From: Sphingomonas oligophenolica | Lineage (GTDB): Bacteria > Pseudomonadota > Alphaproteobacteria > Sphingomonadales > Sphingomonadaceae | NCBI RefSeq assembly: GCF_006438955.1 | Contig: NZ_RCZK01000008.1 | Location: forward strand, 53,493-117,492 | Length of the DNA: 64,000 nt | Direction: 5' to 3' | Shown: positions 48,204 to 55,826 of the stretch, one piece after another | Layout: each line of letters begins with the position of its first letter | Numbering within the stretch: the stretch's first letter is position 1 | The notes under the pieces: model-generated | What the model was told of the DNA's origin: nothing | The model's input: only the letters and a program-made list of their open reading frames with translations | Database searches by the model: none | Program-made: the position numbers and the translations under genes

Positions 48204-48851
48204 TTATCGCGCCGCGGGCGCGGGCGTCTTGGGCTTGAACGCGCACAGGTCGGCGACGATGCACCGCCAGCATTCGGGGCGCCGCGCCTTGCAGACGTAG
48301 CGGCCGTGCAGGATCAGCCAGTGATGCGCGTGGCGCCGGAACGGCTGGGGCGTTGCCCGGTCGAGCGCCTTCTCGACCGCGAGCGGGGTCTTGCCGCGCG
48401 CCAGCCCGGTGCGGTTGCCGACGCGGAAGATATGGGTGTCGACCGCGAAGGTTTCGGCGCCGAACGCGGTATTCATGACGACGTTCGCGGTCTTGCGCCC
48501 GACCCCGGGTAGCGCCTCGAGCGCAGCGCGGGTCCGTGGTACCTCGCCGCCATGATCCGCGATCAGCGCGGTGGACAGCGCGATCACGTTCCTGGCCTTG
48601 GTATTGAACAGCCCAATCGTGCGGATGTGGCGGCGCAGTTCCTCCTCGCCGAGCGCGACCATCGCCGCGGGGGTCGTCACCGCGTCGAACAACGCACGCG
48701 TTGCCTTGTTGACCCCGACGTCGGTCGCCTGCGCCGACAGCACGACCGCGACGAGCAATTGATAGTCGTTGCCCGATTCCAGCTCGGTTTCGGGATGCGG
48801 ATTGTCGGCGGCGAGCCGCGCGTAGAAGTCGACGACATCCGCCCTTTTCAT
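48204..48851 (-). CDS. nth: Endonuclease III (base-excision repair)
   Basis: 215 residues. Helix-hairpin-helix [15 protein letters not shown] with the catalytic Lys, and the catalytic Asp in VDTHIFRV. The 4Fe-4S ligands are in [17 protein letters not shown] (C-x6-C-x2-C-x5-C). It removes oxidised pyrimidines from DNA and nicks abasic sites. It starts 10 bases after dapB ends. Confidence 0.96.
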   Translation of the reverse strand: MKRADVVDFYARLAADNPHPETELESGNDYQLLVAVVLSAQATDVGVNKATRALFDAVTTPAAMVALGEEELRRHIRTIGLFNTKARNVIALSTALIADHGGEVPRTRAALEALPGVGRKTANVVMNTAFGAETFAVDTHIFRVGNRTGLARGKTPLAVEKALDRATPQPFRRHAHHWLILHGRYVCKARRPECWRCIVADLCAFKPKTPAPAAR

Positions 48852-48861
48852 CGCGCGCGCG

Positions 48862-49590
48862 TCATAGCCCGAGGACGTCTTCCATCCGGTACCGGCCGGG
48901 GGATTGATCGACCAGCCAGTGCGCGGCTTTCACAGCGCCGCGCGCGAAGATGCTGCGGTCGTCGGCGCGGTGGATCAATTCGATCCGTTCGCCGTCGGTC
49001 GCGAAGACGACGCTGTGATCGCCGACCACCGATCCGCCGCGGAGCGAGGAGACGCCGATCGTGCCTTCACTGCGCACGCCGGTCAGCCCCGCGCGGCCAT
49101 CGACGCGCACTTCACCCAGCGTGGTCGAGCGCCCCGCCGCCGCCATCTCGCCGAGCAGGATCGCGGTGCCCGATGGCGCGTCGACCTTGTCGCGATGGTG
49201 CATCTCGACGATTTCGATGTCCCAGTCTGGCCCCAGCCGCGCCGCGGCGTCGCGCACCAGCAGCGACAGCAGCGTGACCCCGAGCGAGGTGTTGCCGGTC
49301 TGCAGGATCGCGATGTCGCTGGCGGCGTCATCGATCGCCGCTTGGTGCGCGGTGGTCAGGCCGGTGGTGCCGATCACGATCGGGGTCCGCGCCGCGCGGG
49401 CGGCATGCAGGTGCGATTCGAGTGCGCTCTGGGCGGAGAAATCGACGAGCACATCCGCCTGACGCGCCAAGGGTAGCGGATCGTCGCCCGCATCGACCCC
49501 GCCCGCCAGCGTACCGCCGATCGCCTCGATCGCGTCGACGATCGCGCGGCCCATGCGGCCGGCGCTGCCATAGATGCCGATCGCGGTCAT
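48862..49590 (-). CDS. dapB: 4-hydroxy-tetrahydrodipicolinate reductase
   Basis: 242 residues. NAD(P)-binding GSAGRMGRAIV near the start, VDFSAQSALESHL, and the family signature HHRDKVDAPSGTA. It reduces the dipicolinate precursor in lysine/DAP synthesis. ATG 49590 chosen over 49629 by family start. Close upstream of nth. Confidence 0.95.
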   Translation of the reverse strand: MTAIGIYGSAGRMGRAIVDAIEAIGGTLAGGVDAGDDPLPLARQADVLVDFSAQSALESHLHAARAARTPIVIGTTGLTTAHQAAIDDAASDIAILQTGNTSLGVTLLSLLVRDAAARLGPDWDIEIVEMHHRDKVDAPSGTAILLGEMAAAGRSTTLGEVRVDGRAGLTGVRSEGTIGVSSLRGGSVVGDHSVVFATDGERIELIHRADDRSIFARGAVKAAHWLVDQSPGRYRMEDVLGL

Positions 49591-49678
49591 GCCCTTGGAA
49601 TCCTCTCGTTCATCGCCGCATCTTCGCACGAATCGGGGCGTGGAGACTAGCCGGTTGGGATCGCGTAGTTGGGTGAAG

Positions 49679-50464
49679 CTAAGCCGCGCTCAGCACCCGC
49701 GCGCGATCGGCCAGCCGCGCGACCGCGGCGGCGTGGATGCCGGGGGTCGATACCAGCACCCCGAACGCCTGCGGATCGGGCTTGTTGAACGCCAGCGCGC
49801 CGCCGAGCGCATCCGATACCACCGCGCCCGCCTCGCTCGCGATCAGGACCGCGGCGGCGGTGTCCCATTCGCTGCCCCAGCGCAGCGTTGCGACCAGATC
49901 GGCCTCGTCGGCGGCGACCATCGCAATCCGCAGCGCGATGGAGTTGGGCTTGGCGACGATGGCAAGATCGCGATCCGCCTTGGGCAGCGCGTCGGTCGGG
50001 ACGCGCGAACCAGCGAGTTCGGTGCGGTTGCCCGCCGTCAGCGTGACGCCGTTGCGCCACGCGCCCTTGCCCATCGTGGCGCGCCAGCGTTCGCGTCGCG
50101 CCGGGGCATCGAGCACCGCCACGATCGGACGGCCGTGTTCGATCAGCGCGATCGATACCGCCCAGCCTTCGCGCCCGCGGATATAGTCGCGCGTGCCGTC
50201 GATCGGGTCGACCACCCAGACGCGGTCGTCCGCGAGCCGTTCGGGATTGTCCGCGGTCTCCTCCGACAGCCACCCCGCGTCGGGCAACAGCCCCGCGAGC
50301 CGCGCGCGGAGCATCCGGTCGACGTCGAGATCGACCTCGCACACCGGGCTACCCGGTTCCTTCTCCCATCGCCTGAAATCGGTGCGCCAGCGCGCCATCG
50401 CCATCGCCGCGGCCTCTGCCGCGATCCCCGCGACCGCCTCGGTCAGCGCCGCGGCGTCAGCCAC
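49679..50464 (-). CDS. cysQ: 3'(2'),5'-bisphosphate nucleotidase CysQ
   Basis: 261 residues of the inositol-monophosphatase superfamily. Metal motifs LSEETADNP, WVVDPIDGTRDYIRG and the C-terminal GSEWDTAAAVLI. It hydrolyses 3'-phosphoadenosine 5'-phosphate released by sulfate assimilation. It overlaps the end of the TldD/PmbA gene upstream by eight bases, so the pair is co-translated. Confidence 0.9.
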   Translation of the reverse strand: MADAAALTEAVAGIAAEAAAMAMARWRTDFRRWEKEPGSPVCEVDLDVDRMLRARLAGLLPDAGWLSEETADNPERLADDRVWVVDPIDGTRDYIRGREGWAVSIALIEHGRPIVAVLDAPARRERWRATMGKGAWRNGVTLTAGNRTELAGSRVPTDALPKADRDLAIVAKPNSIALRIAMVAADEADLVATLRWGSEWDTAAAVLIASEAGAVVSDALGGALAFNKPDPQAFGVLVSTPGIHAAAVARLADRARVLSAA

Positions 50465-51806
50465 TCGCCACCGTCATCCCGTCGACCCGGCACGTCGGCA
50501 CGTTGGTGCCATAGCGGAATTCCAGGTCGCTGGCGGGGGTGAGGTTCAGGAACATGTCCTTCAAATTCCCCGCGATCGTGAATTCGGCGATCGGCGTGGT
50601 CAGTCTGCCCTGTTCGATCCGGAACCCCGCGGCACCGCGGCTATAATCACCGGTCACCAGGTTGACGCCCTGCCCGATCACCTCCGTGACGAACACGCCG
50701 TCGTCGATGTCGCCGATCAGCGTTGCGACCGGGCTTGGCCCCGCAGCAAGATACAGGTTGCTGGTCGACACCCCCGGCCCGCCACCGATCCCGCGCGCGG
50801 CGTGGCCGGTCGGCTCGAGCCCGAGCTGCCGCGCCGAGGCGCTGTCGAGCAGCCACGTCTCAAGCATGCCATTTTCGACGATCTCGGTCGGCGACACCGG
50901 CAGCCCCTCGCCGTCAAACGGGCGCGACCGTAGCCCGTGCGGGCGGTGCGGATCGTCACGGATGACGACCCCCTCCCCGAACACGCGCGTACCGAGCGAA
51001 TCGAGCAGGAAGCTGGTCTTGCGGGTGATCGACTGGCCGCCGATCGCCCCGGTCAGATGGCCGAGCAGCGAGGCACCGACGCGCGGATCGAACACGACCG
51101 GCATCGTGCCGCTCGTCGCGCGTCCTGGATGGAGCCGCGCGACCGCGCGTTCGCCCGCACGGCGGCCGATCGCGGCGGGATCCTCGAGATGATCGCGGCG
51201 CCGCGCGCTGTGATGCGCATAATCGCGCTCCATCCCGGTATCGCCGGTGCCCGCGATCACACTCGCCGACAGCCCGTACCCGGTCGCGGCATAGGCACCC
51301 GCGAAGCCGTGGCTGGTCGCGAGGCCCCAGACCATGCGGCTCGCACTCGCGCCGCCGCCTTCGCTGTTGGTGACCCCGGCGACGCCGCGTGCGGCCTCTT
51401 CCGCGGCGAGCGCGGCGTCGCGCAATTCGGCGGGGGCGATGACGCCACCATCGTCCAGATCGAGCAGCGGCGGCGCGCCGTGCATCAGGCGTTCGCGGGG
51501 GGCCAGCCCCGCCCAGCGATCCTCCGGAGCTTCCCGCGCCATCGCGACCGCGCGGTCGACCAATGCGTCGAGCGCGTCGTTCGACAGATCGGAGGTCGAT
51601 ACGCTAGCAGTGCGGTTACCGACGAACACGCGCAGCCCCAGCTCGGCGCTTTCCGACCGCCCGATATCCTCGAGCGCGCCGAGCCGGACCGACACATCGA
51701 GCGAGGCGTCGGCGGCGAAGACCGCATCGGCGGCATCAGCACCGCTGCGGGTGGCACGGGCAACGATATCGGCGGCGCGATCACGCGCCTGATCAGGATT
51801 AAGCAT
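50457..51806 (-). CDS. pmbA: TldD/PmbA-family metalloprotease subunit (PmbA/TldE type)
   Basis: 449 residues. The C-terminal half has FLLDSLGTRVFGEG, GVSTSNLYLAAG and DYSRGAAGFRIEQG, the conserved TldE/PmbA region, while the catalytic HExxH of TldD is absent, so it is the PmbA-type partner. TldD/TldE degrade unfolded peptides and mature peptide antibiotics. Just upstream of cysQ. Confidence 0.92.
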   Translation of the reverse strand: MLNPDQARDRAADIVARATRSGADAADAVFAADASLDVSVRLGALEDIGRSESAELGLRVFVGNRTASVSTSDLSNDALDALVDRAVAMAREAPEDRWAGLAPRERLMHGAPPLLDLDDGGVIAPAELRDAALAAEEAARGVAGVTNSEGGGASASRMVWGLATSHGFAGAYAATGYGLSASVIAGTGDTGMERDYAHHSARRRDHLEDPAAIGRRAGERAVARLHPGRATSGTMPVVFDPRVGASLLGHLTGAIGGQSITRKTSFLLDSLGTRVFGEGVVIRDDPHRPHGLRSRPFDGEGLPVSPTEIVENGMLETWLLDSASARQLGLEPTGHAARGIGGGPGVSTSNLYLAAGPSPVATLIGDIDDGVFVTEVIGQGVNLVTGDYSRGAAGFRIEQGRLTTPIAEFTIAGNLKDMFLNLTPASDLEFRYGTNVPTCRVDGMTVASG

Positions 51807-51864
51807 CGCCGCGATTTAGGGCGCGCGCGCCGGGGATGCTAGAGCGCGCTGACTTTACCTGAAG

Positions 51865-51970
51865 CCGTTCGTGCTGAGCTTGTCGAAACACGGTGAGACT
51901 CACCGACCTTCGACCCGGTCCCATGAAAGTACTACTTTCATGGGAACCCGTCAGGCGCAGGGCGAACGGT
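51865..51970. repeat. Dispersed inverted repeat (copy 4), with an extra internal hairpin
   Basis: Flanks match the CCGTTCGTGCTGAGCTTGTC family, but the right half is interrupted after CCTTCGAC by a perfect 11-base hairpin, CCCATGAAAGT/ACTTTCATGGG (51920-51944). It fills the gap between the pmbA start (51806) and the hypothetical gene. Confidence 0.75.
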
Positions 51971-52058
51971 TCTAAACTGACCGATTCAACCGCATCATAT
52001 TCTTGCGGTCACGATCGTAGGCGGGCGGCGATCGGAATCCGCGCCGAAGACGCCCGTC

Positions 52059-52544
52059 TTACCGTTCGTTGCGGTGATTTTTGGCCGGGGGTGGCGGCGG
52101 TGGTGCAACCGAAATGTCCGCCTGGACCTTTTCAAGCAACGCATCGGTCAGCTGCCCACCGGTCAGCGGCTGGAATTCGCGCAAGCTCTTGCCCTCGAAC
52201 TTCGCCAGGTTTTCGTCGGCGGTGAGCCCCGGCAGGTCGCGATCGAGCACTGCTTTGATTGTCGGATTCGCGATCAGCGAGGCGATGGGAATATCGAGCC
52301 ATGATGGCGACGTCGGGCTTGCCACGAATTTCGCTGGTTTAGGAGACGGCGATGGCGGGGCTGCGGGCTCGTCGGCCGCGGGCGGCGCGGCAGCCGTATC
52401 GTCGGCTGTCGTCGTGGCATCGCCCGGCGGCGGGGCGACCGAATCGAGCGTGAATGCCGCCGCGGCGTCCTTCGCGGATCGCTGGCTATCGGTGGGCTGT
52501 TGCGGCGCGCTCGTGACGATTGCGAGAATCAGGAACACGGACAT
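52059..52544 (-). CDS. Pro/Ala-rich secreted hypothetical protein
   Basis: 161 residues. A hydrophobic start (MSVFLILAIVTSA) may be a signal peptide. A low-complexity Pro/Ala/Asp linker follows (about 20-72), then a compact region, IASLIANPTIKAVLDRDLPG...PLTGGQLTDALL, of a helical type that I recall from other sphingomonad and caulobacter secreted proteins, and a Pro-rich tail (APPPPPPA). Function unknown. It stands alone downstream of the ATP synthase genes on the minus strand. Confidence 0.65.
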   Translation of the reverse strand: MSVFLILAIVTSAPQQPTDSQRSAKDAAAAFTLDSVAPPPGDATTTADDTAAAPPAADEPAAPPSPSPKPAKFVASPTSPSWLDIPIASLIANPTIKAVLDRDLPGLTADENLAKFEGKSLREFQPLTGGQLTDALLEKVQADISVAPPPPPPAKNHRNER

Positions 52545-52615
52545 GGGCGGTACTCGCGCTGATGAACGCGGCGAGCCTTACCGCTATTCGTCGGCACTCA
52601 CCAGAGCGCCACCGG

Positions 52616-53209
52616 TCAGTTGACGCGGCCGAGCCCGGCGATGGTGCGATCGATCAGCCGCTTGTCGGCGTCCGCGCCGTGGCGCTCGGCAATGATCGAT
52701 GCGGCGGCGGTGGTCGCGGCCTCGGCGGTCCTGGCGCGCACCGCGACCAGCGCGGCGCGCTCGGCGGCGGCGATCTTATCCTCGGCCATCTTGCCGCGAC
52801 GTTCGATCAGCGTGGCCGCATCGGTTTCGGCCTTGGCGAGCAAGGCACTGGCCTCCGCCTCGGCATGTGCGACGATCGCCTCGGCGTCGCCCGCGCTCGC
52901 CGCCTGGCGACGCTTGGCCTCGACGAGGAGTGCTTCGGCCTCGGCACGGATCTGCTTCGCTTCGTCGAGCTGGCGATGGGTATCCGCGATCCGCTGGTCG
53001 AGGATCTCGGCGACGCGCTTGGGTGCCTTCGCCACGAAGATCGCGAGCAGCAGGAAGATGGTGAGGCCCACATAGACCCACCCTTCCGCGCCAAGCCCGA
53101 GCAGCGTCGGGCCTTCGCCATGGGTACCGTCGGCCTGGGTCAACGCGACCGCATTGTCGTTGCCCGACGCGATCGGCCCCGCTGTCAGGATGAAGCTGCT
53201 GATGGCCAT
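52616..53209 (-). CDS. atpF: ATP synthase F0 subunit b
   Basis: 197 residues. One membrane span (VYVGLTIFLLLAIFVA, about 45-62), then a long charged, Ala-rich stalk helix. With the b' protein it forms the peripheral stalk joining F0 to F1. It is the last F0 gene of the cluster, 10 bases beyond b'. Of the two b-type genes, this one with the longer N-terminus fits subunit b. Confidence 0.92.
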   Translation of the reverse strand: MAISSFILTAGPIASGNDNAVALTQADGTHGEGPTLLGLGAEGWVYVGLTIFLLLAIFVAKAPKRVAEILDQRIADTHRQLDEAKQIRAEAEALLVEAKRRQAASAGDAEAIVAHAEAEASALLAKAETDAATLIERRGKMAEDKIAAAERAALVAVRARTAEAATTAAASIIAERHGADADKRLIDRTIAGLGRVN

Positions 53210-53219
53210 GCCCTATTCC

Positions 53220-53702
53220 TCAGCCCAGCGCCGTGCGCGCGGCGGTGGCGGTCTGCGACGGATCGGGACGCGTGCCCGTCAGCTTCTCGACGATATCGCC
53301 CGCGGCGTCCGCAGCGACACCCTCGATCTCGGCCATCGCATGCTGGCGTGCAGCGGCGATGTCGGCCTCCGCAGCCGCAGTGCGTACCGCAATCACCGCA
53401 TTCGATTCGGCGAGCTTGGCTTCGAGCTGCTTCGCCGCCGACGCCTGCGCCGCGACGACGCGGGCGCGCGCATCGCCCTGCGCTGCGGCGACGCCTTCGT
53501 CATAGTCGGACGCCATCCGGTCCGCCTGCGCCTTGGCATTGGCGGCAGTGTCGAGATCGCCGGTCACCTGGGTTTCGCGCGCGTCGATCACCCGCCCGAG
53601 CTTGGGCAGGGTCGGACGAACGACCGCGAAGTACAGGATCGCGAAAAAGATCGCGAGCCAAAACAGCTGCGGTACGAAGTTGGCGATCTCGAACTGAGGC
53701 AT
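53220..53702 (-). CDS. atpF2: ATP synthase F0 subunit b'
   Basis: 160 residues. The opening MPQFEIANFVPQLFWLAIFF is the usual b' start; the rest is a coiled-coil stalk. Distinct b and b' genes are typical of alphaproteobacteria and photosynthetic bacteria. It follows atpE by 24 bases. Confidence 0.93.
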   Translation of the reverse strand: MPQFEIANFVPQLFWLAIFFAILYFAVVRPTLPKLGRVIDARETQVTGDLDTAANAKAQADRMASDYDEGVAAAQGDARARVVAAQASAAKQLEAKLAESNAVIAVRTAAAEADIAAARQHAMAEIEGVAADAAGDIVEKLTGTRPDPSQTATAARTALG

Positions 53703-53726
53703 CGGCTGGCGCCTGCTATCCCGGTC

Positions 53727-53951
53727 TTACGAGAAGGCGAGCGCGAGCGCGACGACCGCCGCGATCAGCCCGAGCGCCTCGGTCACCGCGAAGCCGAAGA
53801 TCAGGCGGCCGCCCATCTTGGCGTCGGCCTCGGGGTTACGCAGCGCACCGTTGAGGTACATGCCGAAGATGTTGCCGACGCCGATCGCGGCGAGGCCCGC
53901 ACCGATCGCGGCGAGCCCGGCGCCGATGACGCGATATGCCTGAGGATCCAT
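53727..53951 (-). CDS. atpE: ATP synthase F0 subunit c
   Basis: 74 residues, two membrane helices with a polar loop (RNPEAD). The proton-carrying acid is the Glu in FAVTEALGLI. It forms the rotating c-ring. AAGGGAAAT precedes the start at 53951. Confidence 0.96.
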   Translation of the reverse strand: MDPQAYRVIGAGLAAIGAGLAAIGVGNIFGMYLNGALRNPEADAKMGGRLIFGFAVTEALGLIAAVVALALAFS

Positions 53952-53973
53952 GGTCTATTTCCCTTGTCTTGAT

Positions 53974-54723
53974 TTAGTGGAGGTTGATGGCGTCGTTGAG
54001 ATAGATCGAGGCGAGCAGCGCGAAGACATAGGCCTGCACCACCGCGATGAGGACTTCGAGTGCCGACAGCGCGACGTTCACCGCGAGCGGCAGTACCCCA
54101 AAGACATAAGGCAGCGCGCCGAACGACCCGAGCGCGACGACAAACGTGCCGAACACCTTGAGCAGCACGTGACCCGCGGTCATGTTCGCGAACAGCCGGA
54201 TCGCCAGCGTGAACGGGCGGCTGAGGAACGACAGTAACTCGATCAGCGCGACGAACGCGGCGAGCAGGAAGAAGGTATCCTTGGGCCAGAACAGCGTAAA
54301 GAAATGCAGCCCGTGCTTCCAGAAGCCGACGACGCACACGATCCCGAACACCAGCACCGCCAGCCCCAACGTCACCGCGATATGGCTGGTGGGGGTGAAG
54401 GCGCCGATCCACGGCAGCAGCCCCAACAGGTTGCACGCCAGCACGAAGATGAAGACCGCGAACAGCAACGGCGCGAACGCGCGCCCCTCCGGCCCGACAT
54501 TGTCGTCGAGCATCGTGGTGATGAAGTCGTAGACATACTCCACCGCCGCCTGCCAGCGCCCGGGGACGAGCTGCGGACGCGCGGTGCCGACATAGAGGAA
54601 GATCGCGATCGCAACGAGCGCGACCGCCATCCACGTCGACGAATTGGTGAACGACACGTCGTACCCGCCGGCGTTGATCGGCTTGTACACCTTGATCGCG
54701 AACTGTTCCATCGGGCCGGCCAT
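53974..54723 (-). CDS. atpB: ATP synthase F0 subunit a
   Basis: 249 residues with five or six membrane spans. FLSRPFTLAIRLFANMTAGH is the conserved helix with the essential Arg that forms the proton channel with the c-ring. Start ATG 54723; the open frame reaches 54801 through the end of atpI, which was rejected. Order is atpI-atpB-atpE-b'-b, as in alphaproteobacteria; the F1 genes are not in this window. Confidence 0.95.
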   Translation of the reverse strand: MAGPMEQFAIKVYKPINAGGYDVSFTNSSTWMAVALVAIAIFLYVGTARPQLVPGRWQAAVEYVYDFITTMLDDNVGPEGRAFAPLLFAVFIFVLACNLLGLLPWIGAFTPTSHIAVTLGLAVLVFGIVCVVGFWKHGLHFFTLFWPKDTFFLLAAFVALIELLSFLSRPFTLAIRLFANMTAGHVLLKVFGTFVVALGSFGALPYVFGVLPLAVNVALSALEVLIAVVQAYVFALLASIYLNDAINLH

Positions 54724-54733
54724 AACGCTCGCC

Positions 54734-55048
54734 TTACTTCCTGCTGCCGGTGGAGGGATCGGCGTCGAACTGCGCGGTGGTCTGCATCGCGCGATAGACA
54801 CCCGCGACGAAGCCGAGCACCAGCATCGCGATCATCGCCCAGGGCTTGGTGCCCAGTCCGGCATAATTGTCGATGCCCCAGCCGATCGCAGCCGAGACCA
54901 GGACCACGCCGACGAATTCGATTCCGACCGCCCAGCCGCGGCTTTCCGCGCGCGCCTCGGCCCGCGTCGCACCCGTATCATGCTCGGCCTGCGCGCGCGC
55001 GATGCGGGCGTCGAGGTCATCGGGTCCGTTGTGGCGGTCATCGGCCAA
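54734..55048 (-). CDS. atpI: ATP synthase accessory protein AtpI
   Basis: 104 residues. Two membrane spans (FVGVVLVSAAIGWGID and AMIAMLVLGFVAGVYR) and the AtpI/AtpZ motif WGIDNYAGLG. It assists c-ring assembly. A TTG start at 55048 (LADDRHNGPDDL) is preferred: it follows an AGGA. The frame is also open up to 55156 (MPPFLNGRR...), which would add 36 residues that look like noise. The choice is uncertain. Confidence 0.8.
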   Translation of the reverse strand: MADDRHNGPDDLDARIARAQAEHDTGATRAEARAESRGWAVGIEFVGVVLVSAAIGWGIDNYAGLGTKPWAMIAMLVLGFVAGVYRAMQTTAQFDADPSTGSRK

Positions 55049-55178
55049 CGCGAAAACATCCTGATAAAGAAACGCCGTCGGAAACGAGCCGACGACGCGA
55101 AGGGCTGCGAAGAGCGAGACCCTTCGATTGCGGCGCCCGTTTAGAAAAGGGGGCAAGCCAAGTCAACCGGTGCGTCCC

Positions 55179-55199
55179 GCCCCCCTACGGGGAGGGGCG
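55179..55199. repeat. GC-rich palindrome between atpI and ydbL
   Basis: CGCCCCCCTACGGGGAGGGG: complementary arms CCCC/GGGG around TAC. Resembles half of the repeat type found in ileS (PSPL-like). It lies between the ydbL stop and atpI start and may terminate the ydbH-ynbE-ydbL transcript. Confidence 0.4.
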
Positions 55200-55219
55200 C
55201 CGATCACCGCGGCATCACA

Positions 55220-55594
55220 TCAGATGCAGCGCGAATCGCGCTCGGGGGCGGCGGCGGTGCGCGTCTTCCACGTGCCGTCGGGCGCCTTGTACTTTTCGCC
55301 CGGGTCGGTCTGCGCGATCAGGTTGCAGCCGCTGGTGAACGCCATCTGTTCGACCGTCGCGCCGCTCGACGATGCCTTTTGGGTATAGGCCGATTTGCGC
55401 TGGATGTTGATGTTGCTGACCAGCGCCTTGAGCGCGGGCGTGCCGCCGCCGACGACACCGAGATAGCCGTCGGGCTGTTCGCCGACCTCACCCGCCGACC
55501 GCGCCGCGGCATAGGCCGGATCGCGCTGCGCCAGCGCCGCGGTCGATACCGTTGCGATCGATAGGGCCGCGAGGGCCGTGAGCATCGTCTTCAT
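55220..55594 (-). CDS. ydbL: YdbL family protein (DUF1318)
   Basis: 124 residues. A signal peptide ends STAALAQ. The mature part has a short helical region with KALVSNINIQRKSAYTQKA and cysteines SGCNL and DSRCI. Its ATG overlaps the stop of ynbE by one base (TGATG). E. coli YdbL is the third member of the YdbH-YnbE-YdbL set; here it is last in the same order. Confidence 0.85.
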   Translation of the reverse strand: MKTMLTALAALSIATVSTAALAQRDPAYAAARSAGEVGEQPDGYLGVVGGGTPALKALVSNINIQRKSAYTQKASSSGATVEQMAFTSGCNLIAQTDPGEKYKAPDGTWKTRTAAAPERDSRCI

Positions 55595-55782
55595 CAAAAA
55601 ATCCCCGGGTTCTGCTTGATCAACGACTTCGCATCGCCGTCGAGGCGATAGACCACTTCCTGGGTCACATTGATGTTCAGGTTGATCTCGATCGGCTTGT
55701 CGGGCGCGGTGACGTTGATGCAGCCGCTGGGGGCTACGGTCATCGCGAGCGCCAGGCCCGCCGTGATCGTCCGTCTCATCAT
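55594..55782 (-). CDS. ynbE: YnbE family outer-membrane lipoprotein
   Basis: 62 residues from the internal ATG 55782, close to the E. coli length (61). The lipobox ends APSGC, and VTAPDKPIEINLNINV...VYRLDGDAKSLI is the YnbE signature, predicted to add beta strands to the end of YdbH. An in-frame ATG at 55830 overlaps the ydbH stop (ATGA) and would add 16 residues; both starts are plausible. Confidence 0.85.
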   Translation of the reverse strand: MMRRTITAGLALAMTVAPSGCINVTAPDKPIEINLNINVTQEVVYRLDGDAKSLIKQNPGIF

Positions 55783-55826
55783 CGGATAGGTCGTGATCCT
55801 TTGCTGGTTCGTCAATCCGGTTACGG